A program made the position numbers and the translations under genes. The notes beneath the pieces are model-generated. The model was not told where the DNA came from. It did no database searches and saw only the letters and a program-made list of their open reading frames with translations. A stretch of 11,045 bases of DNA from Planctomycetales bacterium (GTDB lineage Bacteria; Planctomycetota; Phycisphaerae; SM23-33), in assembly GCA_030673005.1 (NCBI GenBank), contig DAOVFI010000053.1, positions 1 to 11,045 of the forward strand. The letters are read 5' to 3'. Of this stretch, positions 1-6,828 are shown piece after piece; position 1 is the first letter of the stretch, and the number at the start of each line of letters is the position of its first letter.

Positions 1-554
1 ACGGCCAGCCACTGGGTGAAGTTGGTAACTGCGGCCTTGGCGTTGGAGTAGCCCGGCACGTTCGTCAGCGGCGCACGCGCGCTCATCGACGAAGTATTGA
101 TAATTATCCCCCTGCCGGACTCGGCGAAATGCCTGCAAAAAATCTGGCTCGGCAGGACCGTGCCTTGATAATTGAGCGCGAAGACCTTGTCCAGTTCGTC
201 CGGTTCCAGGGTGGTGAAGTTTCCGTCGGGCGGCACGCACGCGCCCTTGCGGTTTCCGCCCGCGCCGTTAATAAGCGCGTCACAGCCGCCGAATTCCTTC
301 ACAATGGCCGCCAGTGCCGATTCCATACTGGTTGCGTCCAGTACGCTGCACTCGATGCCAATCGCTTCGCCGCCGTCGGCCTTGATTTCCTCGGCAAGCG
401 ATTTGACCTTATCGCCCATGATGTCAAGAAGGGCGACCTTCGCGCCGTTTGCGGCCAGGGCCTTTGAAATCGCGCCGTAAAGAACACCGGCAGCGCCGGT
501 TACGGCTACCACCTTACCGGAAATGTCGAACAGATCTTCAATTTTCACAACCAT
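1..554 (-). CDS. SDR-family oxidoreductase, probable fructuronate reductase / D-mannonate oxidoreductase (C-terminus cut by window edge)
   Basis: Translating the minus strand from the ATG at 554 gives 184 residues that run off the left edge, so roughly the last third of a typical 260-280 residue SDR is missing. Visible signatures are the Rossmann nucleotide-binding motif TGAAGVLYG (residues 19-27), NGAGG (96-100), the catalytic serine region INTSSMSA (about 152-159) and the Tyr169/Lys173 pair in YSNAK. The GVL glycine loop and the large segment after NGAGG resemble the SDR-type mannonate oxidoreductases of hexuronate catabolism (Bacillus YjmF type). These reduce fructuronate to mannonate with NAD(P)H. 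A GGAG ribosome site lies about 8 bases before the ATG. It is the last visible gene of the minus-strand unit, 53 bases after the antitoxin-like gene. KDG-kinase and KDPG-aldolase-like genes in the same unit support a uronate role. Family membership is firm; the substrate is inferred and could be another sugar acid or polyol. Confidence 0.85.
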   Translation of the reverse strand, partial: MVVKIEDLFDISGKVVAVTGAAGVLYGAISKALAANGAKVALLDIMGDKVKSLAEEIKADGGEAIGIECSVLDATSMESALAAIVKEFGGCDALINGAGGNRKGACVPPDGNFTTLEPDELDKVFALNYQGTVLPSQIFCRHFAESGRGIIINTSSMSARAPLTNVPGYSNAKAAVTNFTQWLA

Positions 555-607
555 TTGATATTCTCCAAATGCAGGATAATTTGTAGTACGTGAACTTCAG
601 GCCAATC

Positions 608-799
608 CTATATAGTACTGCGCCTGGAAATTGGACGAAGCGATCTCTCGCTTCCGCCCAGTTTCGCAAGCCTGCGACTGCTCTCATGCGCAATGAGAGA
701 TTCGAGGCCAAGTCTCACCAGGGCGGTCTTTTCCTTTATACCCGTCAGGCGAGATGCTTTTTTCAGTATCTCATCATCAATATTCAAAGTGATTCTCAT
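608..799 (-). CDS. VapB-like type II antitoxin (orphan)
   Basis: This is a 63-residue protein. It begins with a ribbon-helix-helix DNA-binding strand (MRITLNIDDEIL) and continues with the typical GIKEKTALVRLGLESLI helix region. It ends with the LGGSE...RR tail (residues 49-60) common to small VapB-family antitoxins. VapB proteins repress their own promoter and neutralise a PIN-domain VapC ribonuclease encoded immediately downstream. Here only 53 bases separate the TAG stop from the next start, which is the SDR gene, so no toxin is present on that side. The aldolase ends 20 bases upstream. I chose the ATG at 799 because the alignment-like RITLNIDDE motif starts there; an in-frame TTG lies at 808. 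Only a weak purine run (AAGAAAG) serves as ribosome site. The small size and RHH-like pattern make the family call good. Its job inside a sugar-acid operon is unknown. Confidence 0.75.
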   Translation of the reverse strand: MRITLNIDDEILKKASRLTGIKEKTALVRLGLESLIAHESSRRLAKLGGSERSLRPISRRSTI

Positions 800-819
800 A
801 TACGCCAAGTGTTTCTTTC

Positions 820-1566
820 TTATGGTTTCTCAAATTTCGCTTCAAACGTTTTAAGCGATTCGGTGATGGTGTCGAGGTCGCCGGGTTTTTTTCGTTCGGC
901 CACCAGCGCCAGCGGGGCCGACATTCCCAGCACGGGCGTATATCCCCGGCTGGAAATAACCTTGATATACTCCGGGCCGGTCTCGAAGTTGACCGCACCA
1001 GTTGGCATGATAATCCGATTGGTGTGCCGATCTCGGACATAAGGCGCCAGCAGGTCCGATACGCCTTTAGGCCCGTGCGAGCGGGCGGGGAAAATCTTTA
1101 TCGCATCCGGCTCCAGCCCGTCGGACCTCTCGATAAAGTAATTCAGTTCGCTCGGTGTGAACACAGCCGGGGCCGAGAAAACGTTCGCTTCCTGCGTTAT
1201 GCGGACGAAATCCTTACCCTCGCCGTATCCGCCCATAACGTTGGCCGGGGCGACGATCATGTCGAAGCCCATCTCGATGGCGGAGGAAAGTTCCTGTGGA
1301 TTGATTACGCTGCCGACGCCGAGGATAAACGGATTATCGGTGGGACTCTCGGCCCGCATCTTCACCAGTTCGACCATGGCATCGCGGAGGATTTCTTCTT
1401 CGATACGGAAGGTAACCTCGGCTACGTAACCGGCTTCATATATCGCCTTCATGGTCGTTACCATGTGCTCGGGTTCGGTGATGTGGCTCTTGTTCATCAC
1501 GACAACGACGCCGCTTTTCCTCAAGGCCGCATCGGTCTTGGTCCTGTCTCGCTGGTATTCTGCCAT
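820..1566 (-). CDS. KDPG/KHG aldolase family protein (class I aldolase)
   Basis: This 248-residue protein has the hallmarks of 2-dehydro-3-deoxy-phosphogluconate / 4-hydroxy-2-oxoglutarate aldolases. These are the catalytic glutamate in AEVTFR (Glu50), GVGSVIN (83-89), the IVAPANV strand (104-110), the Schiff-base lysine in AIKIFPA (Lys157) and the phosphate/carboxylate-binding MPTGAVN (187-193). The enzyme cleaves KDPG to pyruvate and glyceraldehyde 3-phosphate in the cytosol, the last step of hexuronate breakdown. It is about 35 residues longer than the E. coli enzyme (around 213). Much of the surplus is an insertion near residues 112-128 and a C-terminal helix. AGGAG sits 6 bases before the ATG. 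The gene begins 32 bases after the methyltransferase stop, so co-transcription is likely. The family is certain from the active-site residues. The exact substrate (KDPG, KDPGal or KHG) cannot be settled by sequence alone. Confidence 0.9.
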   Translation of the reverse strand: MAEYQRDRTKTDAALRKSGVVVVMNKSHITEPEHMVTTMKAIYEAGYVAEVTFRIEEEILRDAMVELVKMRAESPTDNPFILGVGSVINPQELSSAIEMGFDMIVAPANVMGGYGEGKDFVRITQEANVFSAPAVFTPSELNYFIERSDGLEPDAIKIFPARSHGPKGVSDLLAPYVRDRHTNRIIMPTGAVNFETGPEYIKVISSRGYTPVLGMSAPLALVAERKKPGDLDTITESLKTFEAKFEKP

Positions 1567-1598
1567 TGGTTTCTCCTGTTTATTGGTCTTGCCTACCG

Positions 1599-3026
1599 CT
1601 ATTTCGCCAGATCGCGCCTTGCTTCGGCAACGATTTTATCCAGAACTTGCCGCTGTTCATCAGCAAGAGGTTCAACTTCATGAGTCTTCAACAGGTGTTC
1701 TTTCTTTTCCCGGCACCGATTTTCCATAGTCTTTGCCCCGCCGTCAAGCCAGGCCTGATAATAATCGCGGTCCAGTAATTGAGGGAACCAGAGTTCGTTG
1801 CGGAAATGCTCCGCTGTGTGCATTCGGTCGATGAAGATTCCTCCGGGTCCGGCCTCTTCGATCACGTCCAGGCCAAGGGTCTCATCCGTTACGTCTATTT
1901 CGCGCATTGCGCTCTCGACGTAAGAGATTACCTCGTGCTGCATGACGAGCATGTCCGGCGACGAAGCCTGGTCCACGCCGCAGATGCCCATGCCCCCGAA
2001 AATGTCCGCTCCGGCGGCGGCTCCGAGCATCAGGGTCGCTGCCGTCTCAAGCCCAGCCTGGGCGTCGGGACGCTTGGAGTCCGTCAGACCGACATTGATG
2101 CCCACGGGCAAACCATAATGCTTCCCCATCTGCGTCATGGCCACTCCAAAGATCGCCTGCTCGGGACCGGCGAAGATCATTTGAGTTGTACGCATGTCGA
2201 AAGCGTGACAGATTCCGACATAACCGACCGGAGTTCCCGGACGGACTAACTGTGTTATGCAAAGACCGGCCAGTATTTCCGCATTTTCGAGGGCCATCGT
2301 GCCGGCCATCGTCCCGGGGGCCGAAAGACCCATCTGCGCCATCGGACCGACAGGCACGGGAAGATTCAACCTGGCCGTCTCGAACAGCAAATCAATCCCG
2401 TCGAAAGGAAAACGCAATGGACTGATCGGTTCGAGGAACGGATGCCACAGCGGAAATTCAGTTGCGGTTTGCTCGTCGCCGCGGAGTGCGATTGCCATCT
2501 CCACGAGGTACCTGGTCGATGCGCGGTCGTATAGCCAGAAGCCGACCGGTTTGGTGGTGTTCCGGACCATCGTCGCCAGCACTTCGACGCAGCGAAATTT
2601 GACTGGAATTTCGTGCGGATCGGACATGGCGCCGGAAATTGTCAGGTATTCCAGGGCGTCGGCCAGCCGGCACGCCGTCGCTACATCATCGAGACTGGCG
2701 TAGCGGCGCTGCTTGCCGACTTCATCGAGCCATGATGCCTCTCCGGCAATGCTGCCGTAGTTCCGCCCGCCACAACCGAATTCCGCCTTGCGGGAAATAT
2801 CCCGGCCGTAGATCGTGAATTGCTTTCCGGCCTGATCGAGCGATTGCATTACCAGATCCGCTGAAATCCAAACCCGCCGGGCCTTCCGGTCCACCTTAGC
2901 GCCGGCATCCGCAAACCGCCCGAATACCTCGTCGTGCGGCACGACGACACCCACGCGTTCCAGTATCTCCAGCGAAGCGTTGTGTATCCTCTCGATTTGT
3001 TCCGGCGACAGAACCTTACTGAACAT
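1599..3026 (-). CDS. MttB-superfamily (trimethylamine methyltransferase-like) corrinoid methyltransferase homologue, non-pyrrolysine
   Basis: This 475-residue protein shows the MttB-superfamily pattern. The N-terminal region has LSPEQIERIHNASLEILERVGV (6-27), followed by LYGRD-like TIYGRD (71-76). The core has TMAGTMALENAEILAG (239-254) and GLTDSKRPDAQAGLE (313-327), and near the C-terminus is HTAEHFRNELWFPQ (403-416). Members are TIM-barrel enzymes that move a methyl group from a tertiary or quaternary amine to a cognate corrinoid protein. The archaeal trimethylamine enzyme needs an in-frame UAG for pyrrolysine. Here the frame is open throughout, so this belongs to the Pyl-independent relatives, which include glycine betaine, proline betaine, carnitine and gamma-butyrobetaine methyltransferases. 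It ends at TAG, with a second in-frame TAG two codons later. AAGG lies 7 bases before the ATG. No corrinoid protein, activase or MtqA-like partner is in the window. Neighbours are sugar-acid genes, which is unusual. The family is well supported; the substrate is unknown. Confidence 0.88.
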   Translation of the reverse strand: MFSKVLSPEQIERIHNASLEILERVGVVVPHDEVFGRFADAGAKVDRKARRVWISADLVMQSLDQAGKQFTIYGRDISRKAEFGCGGRNYGSIAGEASWLDEVGKQRRYASLDDVATACRLADALEYLTISGAMSDPHEIPVKFRCVEVLATMVRNTTKPVGFWLYDRASTRYLVEMAIALRGDEQTATEFPLWHPFLEPISPLRFPFDGIDLLFETARLNLPVPVGPMAQMGLSAPGTMAGTMALENAEILAGLCITQLVRPGTPVGYVGICHAFDMRTTQMIFAGPEQAIFGVAMTQMGKHYGLPVGINVGLTDSKRPDAQAGLETAATLMLGAAAGADIFGGMGICGVDQASSPDMLVMQHEVISYVESAMREIDVTDETLGLDVIEEAGPGGIFIDRMHTAEHFRNELWFPQLLDRDYYQAWLDGGAKTMENRCREKKEHLLKTHEVEPLADEQRQVLDKIVAEARRDLAK

Positions 3027-3068
3027 CTATGGACCTTTCTCTGCATGGGGGACAAGCGGGCGACTGGC

Positions 3069-3165
3069 GGCACGATCAAGCGAAGCTTGGCCGTGTTATC
3101 GTCGTCCACGGCCAAGCAATATGAGGTTTTTTGAGAAAACCTCATATTGCTTGACTGTGCCACCC
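3069..3165. repeat. Composite palindromic repeat: two tandem hairpins sharing one motif
   Basis: A motif of the form CACGRYCAAGC occurs four times in alternating orientation: forward at 3071-3081, reverse at 3085-3095, forward at 3107-3117 and reverse at 3149-3159. The first pair closes a small stem around a GAA loop. The second pair encloses a perfect inner arm (3118-3130 against 3136-3148), so 3113-3130 and 3136-3153 form an 18-bp perfect stem with a 5-base loop. The second and third copies can also pair with each other (11 bp, 11-base loop). It lies in the 165-base spacer between the kinase and methyltransferase genes and has no T-run, so it does not look like an intrinsic terminator. It may be a dispersed REP-type element, or a structure affecting mRNA processing or stability. 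Confidence 0.85.
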
Positions 3166-3191
3166 GTCAGATTATCTGTTACAGACTTATA

Positions 3192-4322
3192 TTATCGCAG
3201 TGCGCTGACTCCTCCGCCGGCGATGGCTCGTTTGACTTCCTTTTCTACGTCGGCCTGTTTGACCATTGTTACGTCGCCGGGCGTTTCCTGCACGCATATA
3301 CCGTGTGCGGCGCCCCACTGGACGGCCGTTTCTACGTCGTTGCCTTTCAGCAGCGCCGCAGCCACACCCGAAGCGAACGAATCGCCGCCGCCGGTGCGAT
3401 CGGCTATCTCGACGCCCTCGCGGGTAACGGCCTGGTGCAGTTTATCGGCGGCAGTGTCGTAGAGCACCGCGCCCCAGTTTATCCTGTCAGCCGACAGGGC
3501 GGCGCGGAGTTGCGTACCGATTAGTTTAAGGTTCGGATATTTCTTCGCCACGCGCCGGAGCATCTCGGAATACGCCTCCAGCCATATCTCGAACGGCTCG
3601 TCCTTGCCGATCTTTTGGCACTCTTCGCCGAGCGCGTCATCAAAGTCGCTCTGGTTGCCCACCAGGAAGTCGGTCAGTTCGACGATCTTCCGGTTCTGCT
3701 TTCGCGCTTTATCCTTGTCCGGCTCGACCTTTGAGCGGTAGTTCAGGTCGAACGACCGGACAACCCCTGCCGCACCGGCCGCGTCCATCGCCTCGATCGC
3801 CACGCCGGCAGACGTCGGCGAAATAAGCGTGTAAATCCCGCCCGTGTGGAACCATCGGACGCCGCGAGCGAACAGGCCCGCCCAGTCGAAGTCGCCGCCG
3901 GCGATTTCGCGGATGGCTGTGTGGGCGCGGTAGTACTCCGTCAGCGACGGAAGGATTCCCTTGCCGGACCACGTGAAGTTGATGCCGTTATGGAGCGTAC
4001 CTTTGGCATCGGTCGAGAATTTGCCTTTGCCGCCTGTGCCGAACCAGATGATGTTTGACGTATCGACGCCGGCTTCGCGCATCTGGTTTTCGATGTTCCT
4101 GCCTATACCGTCATCGACCAGCGCGGTAACTACCGCCGTCCTCAGCCCGAAGCAATAACTCAGCCCTTCAGCCATGTTAGTCTCGCCGCCGCCATGCCAG
4201 AGACGCCCGGCTCTCGCCCGCGCCGTCGGCACGTCGCCCGGATCGATCCTCAACATCACCTCGCCCAGCGAGACCTCGTCGTATTTACATTCATCAGCGG
4301 ATTTAATCTTCAGATCAGCCAC
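3192..4322 (-). CDS. PfkB-family carbohydrate kinase, probable 2-dehydro-3-deoxygluconate (KDG) kinase
   Basis: This 376-residue cytosolic kinase is of the ribokinase/PfkB family. Visible features are the N-terminal LGEVMLRIDPGD strand-turn (19-30), the substrate-binding GGGETNMAEGLS (44-55) and the FDLNYRSKV segment (191-199) seen in KDG kinases. The C-terminal signature DRTGGGDSFASG (308-319) carries the catalytic base Asp314 and the anion-hole glycines. It would phosphorylate KDG to KDPG with ATP, feeding the aldolase encoded two genes downstream. It starts with GTG at 4322, preceded by CAGGAG at about 10 bases. It is the first gene of the minus-strand unit, with a near-consensus promoter about 125 bases upstream. 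At 376 residues it is longer than the usual 310-340; the extra length lies around residues 225-265. Another sugar or sugar-acid substrate is possible, but the aldolase and SDR context favours KDG. Confidence 0.85.
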   Translation of the reverse strand: MADLKIKSADECKYDEVSLGEVMLRIDPGDVPTARARAGRLWHGGGETNMAEGLSYCFGLRTAVVTALVDDGIGRNIENQMREAGVDTSNIIWFGTGGKGKFSTDAKGTLHNGINFTWSGKGILPSLTEYYRAHTAIREIAGGDFDWAGLFARGVRWFHTGGIYTLISPTSAGVAIEAMDAAGAAGVVRSFDLNYRSKVEPDKDKARKQNRKIVELTDFLVGNQSDFDDALGEECQKIGKDEPFEIWLEAYSEMLRRVAKKYPNLKLIGTQLRAALSADRINWGAVLYDTAADKLHQAVTREGVEIADRTGGGDSFASGVAAALLKGNDVETAVQWGAAHGICVQETPGDVTMVKQADVEKEVKRAIAGGGVSALR

Positions 4323-4360
4323 GGTTCGTTATCTCCTGATTATATTGCCCGGTTACAATT

Positions 4361-4374
4361 GATTCGGCCGAATC
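4361..4374. promoter_or_regulatory. 14-bp perfect palindrome in the operon leader (possible operator)
   Basis: GATTCGGCCGAATC reads the same on both strands. It lies about 70-80 bases downstream of the predicted start of the minus-strand sugar-acid unit and about 40 bases before the GTG of the kinase gene. A second half-site, GATTCGG, occurs at 4425-4431 nearer the promoter. A loop-less RNA hairpin is unlikely, so a dimeric repressor site is the simpler reading. It does not match operators I know for UxuR/ExuR, and no regulator gene is in the window. Confidence 0.45.
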
Positions 4375-4449
4375 GCCGGAAATACATCTGTCGGGCGGCA
4401 CAGGCCGCTTCGTTCCGTTTTGACGATTCGGAAAAAATTCAAGGACGGA

Positions 4450-4477
4450 ATTATAGCACTCCTGATGCGACAGTCAA
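4450..4477 (-). promoter_or_regulatory. Sigma-70-type promoter for the kinase-methyltransferase-aldolase-SDR unit
   Basis: On the minus strand TTGACT (4472-4477) is followed after 16 bases by TATAAT (4450-4455), a nearly perfect match to the housekeeping consensus. Predicted transcription starts near 4443, giving a leader of about 120 bases before the kinase GTG at 4322. The leader contains the palindrome at 4361-4374 and a small GCGGC/GCCGC hairpin at 4395-4408. It faces away from rnr, so the spacer is divergent. Confidence 0.8.
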
Positions 4478-4534
4478 CCAATGCAAAACAATTCACTCGC
4501 AATCGGACCGCCGCTTTTCTACGATTGACTCATT

Positions 4535-6634
4535 ATGCCCGAACGTTACGCAGAAGCCATTATCAAGTATCTCGCCGACCGTGATTACCAGCCGCTCAAG
4601 CCGCGTCAGTTGGCCCGGCAGATGGGTGTGGACGAGGCCGATTACGGTTCGTTCCGCCAAGCCGTCAAGGTCTTGCGCGACGGTGGGCGAGTAGTCCTGG
4701 GCGCAAAGAACTCGCTCACGCTGCCGGAGATGTCCGGAAAGGTCGTCGGGACGTTCCGCGCCAATCCGCGCGGGTTCGGCTTTGTCATTCCCGAATCGCC
4801 CAACTCGCACGGCGATCTGTTCATCCCGCCCGACGCCAAGGGCGACGCGATGACCGGCGATACGGTCGCCGCGAGGGTTTTTAAACGCGGCAAGCGCGGC
4901 GGTGAGATGATCTACCACGGCAAGATCGTCAAAATCCTCCTCCGCGGCTCCAGTAAAATCGTCGGCACGCTCGATCAAACCGACGGCGCCTGGTTCGTCC
5001 TTCCGGACGGAAAGGCCGCTGTCGCGCCGGTGGTCATTTCCGACGTCGGTCCGGGCGCCCTGGCCGGGCAGAAGGTCGTCGCCGAAATAGTTACCTGGCC
5101 GAAGAAAGGTGAACTGGCTCGCGGCGTGATTATCGAGAACATCGGTTCCGCCGGTCAGATCGAGGTTGAGACTCTGGCGATAATACGCGCCCACGGCCTA
5201 CCGGACGAGTTCGAGTCCGACGCGTTCGACGAGGCGCGCAAGGCCGTCGATACCTTCGACCCGGACGACGCCGAAGGGCGGGAAGACCTGACCGGCGTGA
5301 CCGTCGTTACCATCGACCCGCCCGACGCACGCGACTTCGACGACGCCATCAGCATCGCACCCGACGGCGACGGCTGGGAACTCGGAATCCACATCGCCGA
5401 CGTGTCCCACTTCATTACCCCCGACGGCCCGCTGGATTCGGCTGCACGCGAACGCGGAAACAGCGTCTATTTTCCACGCAAAGTCATCCCCATGCTGCCG
5501 GAGATACTCTCCAACGGCGTCTGCTCGCTCCAGCAGGACCGGAGGCGGTTCTGTAAGAGCGCCTTCATCCGGTACGACCGGGAAGGCAACGTTACCGCCA
5601 CGCGCCTGGCAGAGACTGTCATTAAATCATCCAGGCGACTGACGTACACGCAGGCACAGGGCATAATCGACGGCAAGGGCGGCGGCTTCGACGGGCCTGT
5701 CGTCGAACTTATCGTCCGGATGAACGAACTGGCCCGGCTGATCGAGGCGAGGCGAACGAAGGCGGGAATGCTGCATCTGGACTTGCCGTCCGTCGAGTTG
5801 GTGCTGGACGAGGACGGAAAGGTTGTCGGCGCGAAGGGCGAAGACGATTCCTACACCCACACGATAATCGAGATGTTCATGGTCGAGGCAAACGAGGCCG
5901 TCGCCGGCGTGCTGGACCGCAAGTCCGTGCCCTTCCTCCGACGGATTCACCCCGCTCCCGACCAGGCCGCCGGCAGGCAGTTAGGCTCCTTCGTGCGCGT
6001 CTGCGGGCACAAACTGCCGCGAAAAGTAACCCGCTTCGATATCCAGAAATTGCTGGACGCCGTCAAGGGCAGGCCTGAGAGTTACGCGGTCAACCTGGCC
6101 GTGCTGAAGTCGTTCCAGCAGGCGGAGTATTCGCCGATGCGGATCGGGCACTTCGCCCTGGCCGGCGAGAATTACTGCCACTTCACCTCACCAATTCGCC
6201 GCTACCCGGACCTGACAGTCCACCGGCTCATGGCCGACCTGATCCACAACCGGCAGGTTGAGCAGGCCGACCCGGCCGGACTGGTCAAACTGGGCGAGAA
6301 CTGCTCCACGACCGAGCGCCGCGCCGAGGCAGCCGAAGATGAACTGAAGACCGTCCTCATCCTGCAACTGCTGACCGGCAAGGTCGGCGAGACCTTCGAC
6401 GCCGCTATAACCGGCGTAACCAACTTCGGCATCTTCGCACAACTGACAAGCTTCGGCATCGAAGGGCTTATCCGCATGCCGGACCTGGGCGACGATTGGT
6501 GGGAGGTATCCGCCAAAACCGGCGAAATCCGGGGTGAAAGGTCAGGCCGGAGATTCCGCATCGGCGACGCCTTGACAGTAAAAATAGCCTCGGTCAACCT
6601 GCCGGCAAGACAACTGAACCTGACGCCTGCGTGA
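4535..6634 (+). CDS. rnr: Ribonuclease R (RNase II/RNB family 3'-5' exoribonuclease)
   Basis: This 699-residue processive exoribonuclease degrades structured RNA and takes part in mRNA and rRNA quality control. In order: an N-terminal winged-helix-like region (about 1-65), a first cold-shock domain with GFGFVIP (80-86), a second cold-shock domain (about 140-205), and the RNB catalytic domain. The RNB domain carries DPPDARDFDDA (261-271), the metal-binding aspartates, and HFTSPIRRYPDL (549-560). A C-terminal S1 domain (about 615-697) ends in RQLNLTPA. It is shorter than E. coli RNase R (about 813) because the lysine-rich C-terminal tail is absent and the N-terminus is compact. ATG 4535 is the most upstream start, since an in-frame TGA lies at 4526-4528, and the helix-turn-helix homology begins at once. 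No Shine-Dalgarno sequence precedes it. It is transcribed divergently from the sugar-acid unit. Confidence 0.95.
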   Translation: MPERYAEAIIKYLADRDYQPLKPRQLARQMGVDEADYGSFRQAVKVLRDGGRVVLGAKNSLTLPEMSGKVVGTFRANPRGFGFVIPESPNSHGDLFIPPDAKGDAMTGDTVAARVFKRGKRGGEMIYHGKIVKILLRGSSKIVGTLDQTDGAWFVLPDGKAAVAPVVISDVGPGALAGQKVVAEIVTWPKKGELARGVIIENIGSAGQIEVETLAIIRAHGLPDEFESDAFDEARKAVDTFDPDDAEGREDLTGVTVVTIDPPDARDFDDAISIAPDGDGWELGIHIADVSHFITPDGPLDSAARERGNSVYFPRKVIPMLPEILSNGVCSLQQDRRRFCKSAFIRYDREGNVTATRLAETVIKSSRRLTYTQAQGIIDGKGGGFDGPVVELIVRMNELARLIEARRTKAGMLHLDLPSVELVLDEDGKVVGAKGEDDSYTHTIIEMFMVEANEAVAGVLDRKSVPFLRRIHPAPDQAAGRQLGSFVRVCGHKLPRKVTRFDIQKLLDAVKGRPESYAVNLAVLKSFQQAEYSPMRIGHFALAGENYCHFTSPIRRYPDLTVHRLMADLIHNRQVEQADPAGLVKLGENCSTTERRAEAAEDELKTVLILQLLTGKVGETFDAAITGVTNFGIFAQLTSFGIEGLIRMPDLGDDWWEVSAKTGEIRGERSGRRFRIGDALTVKIASVNLPARQLNLTPA

Positions 6635-6650
6635 GTCCACGAATTACACA

Positions 6651-6828
6651 GTACGGAAAGAAATTAGTCCACGAATTGCACGAATTACACGAATACAAAA
6701 AACAGAAGAAGTTCACGCCTGCCTGTCGGCAGGCAGGAATTGTAATAAGACATGAGCATAACCCTTCCTGTTGTTTTTTAAAAATTCGTGTAATTCGTGT
6801 AATTCGTGGATAATTCTGTCTCCCGTAC
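6651..6828. repeat. Large imperfect inverted repeat of 9-bp tandem units between rnr and dapF
   Basis: The left arm (6651-6708) and right arm (6766-6828) are imperfect reverse complements. Both start with GTACGG at the outer edge and carry three head-to-tail copies of a 9-bp unit: cacgaatta-like on the left, attcgtgta-like on the right. An A-rich tract lies at the inner end on the left and a T-rich tract on the right. A stray partial copy (6636-6650) abuts the rnr stop codon. The transcript could fold into a long hairpin, which may end or stabilise the rnr mRNA. The right arm stops only about 10 bases before the dapF ATG. It looks like a dispersed intergenic element rather than coding DNA. 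Confidence 0.85.
6718..6737. repeat. Perfect 8-bp palindrome with 4-base loop nested in the inverted repeat
   Basis: CCTGCCTG (6718-6725) and CAGGCAGG (6730-6737) flank the loop TCGG. It sits between the arms of the larger repeat and differs sharply in composition (GC-rich inside AT-rich DNA). This suggests a separate short palindromic insertion. Confidence 0.8.

Noticed and set aside
1024..1683. 219-residue plus-strand frame opposite the aldolase
   Set aside because: Antisense to a gene with a full set of KDPG-aldolase active-site residues.
1599..3026. Pyrrolysine-containing trimethylamine methyltransferase
   Set aside because: The frame has no internal TAG and is of full family length without readthrough.
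3113..3153. Intrinsic terminator after the kinase gene
   Set aside because: The stem is perfect but no T-run follows in the minus-strand direction, so termination is not supported.
3027..3191. Cobalamin riboswitch before the MttB-type gene
   Set aside because: Looked for because the enzyme family is corrinoid-dependent; no B12-box-like conserved core is visible, only the palindromic repeat.
4493..5194. 233-residue minus-strand frame inside rnr
   Set aside because: It lies antisense to the certain RNase R gene in GC-rich DNA, and its composition (Asp/Arg/Gly-rich) is that of a codon shadow.
6631..6813. 60-residue plus-strand frame across the rnr-dapF spacer
   Set aside because: It translates repeat and palindrome sequence only, overlaps the rnr stop and has no ribosome site or recognisable domain.
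6651..6828. CRISPR array
   Set aside because: The repeats are 9 bp with no spacers and are arranged as an inverted repeat; no cas gene is present.
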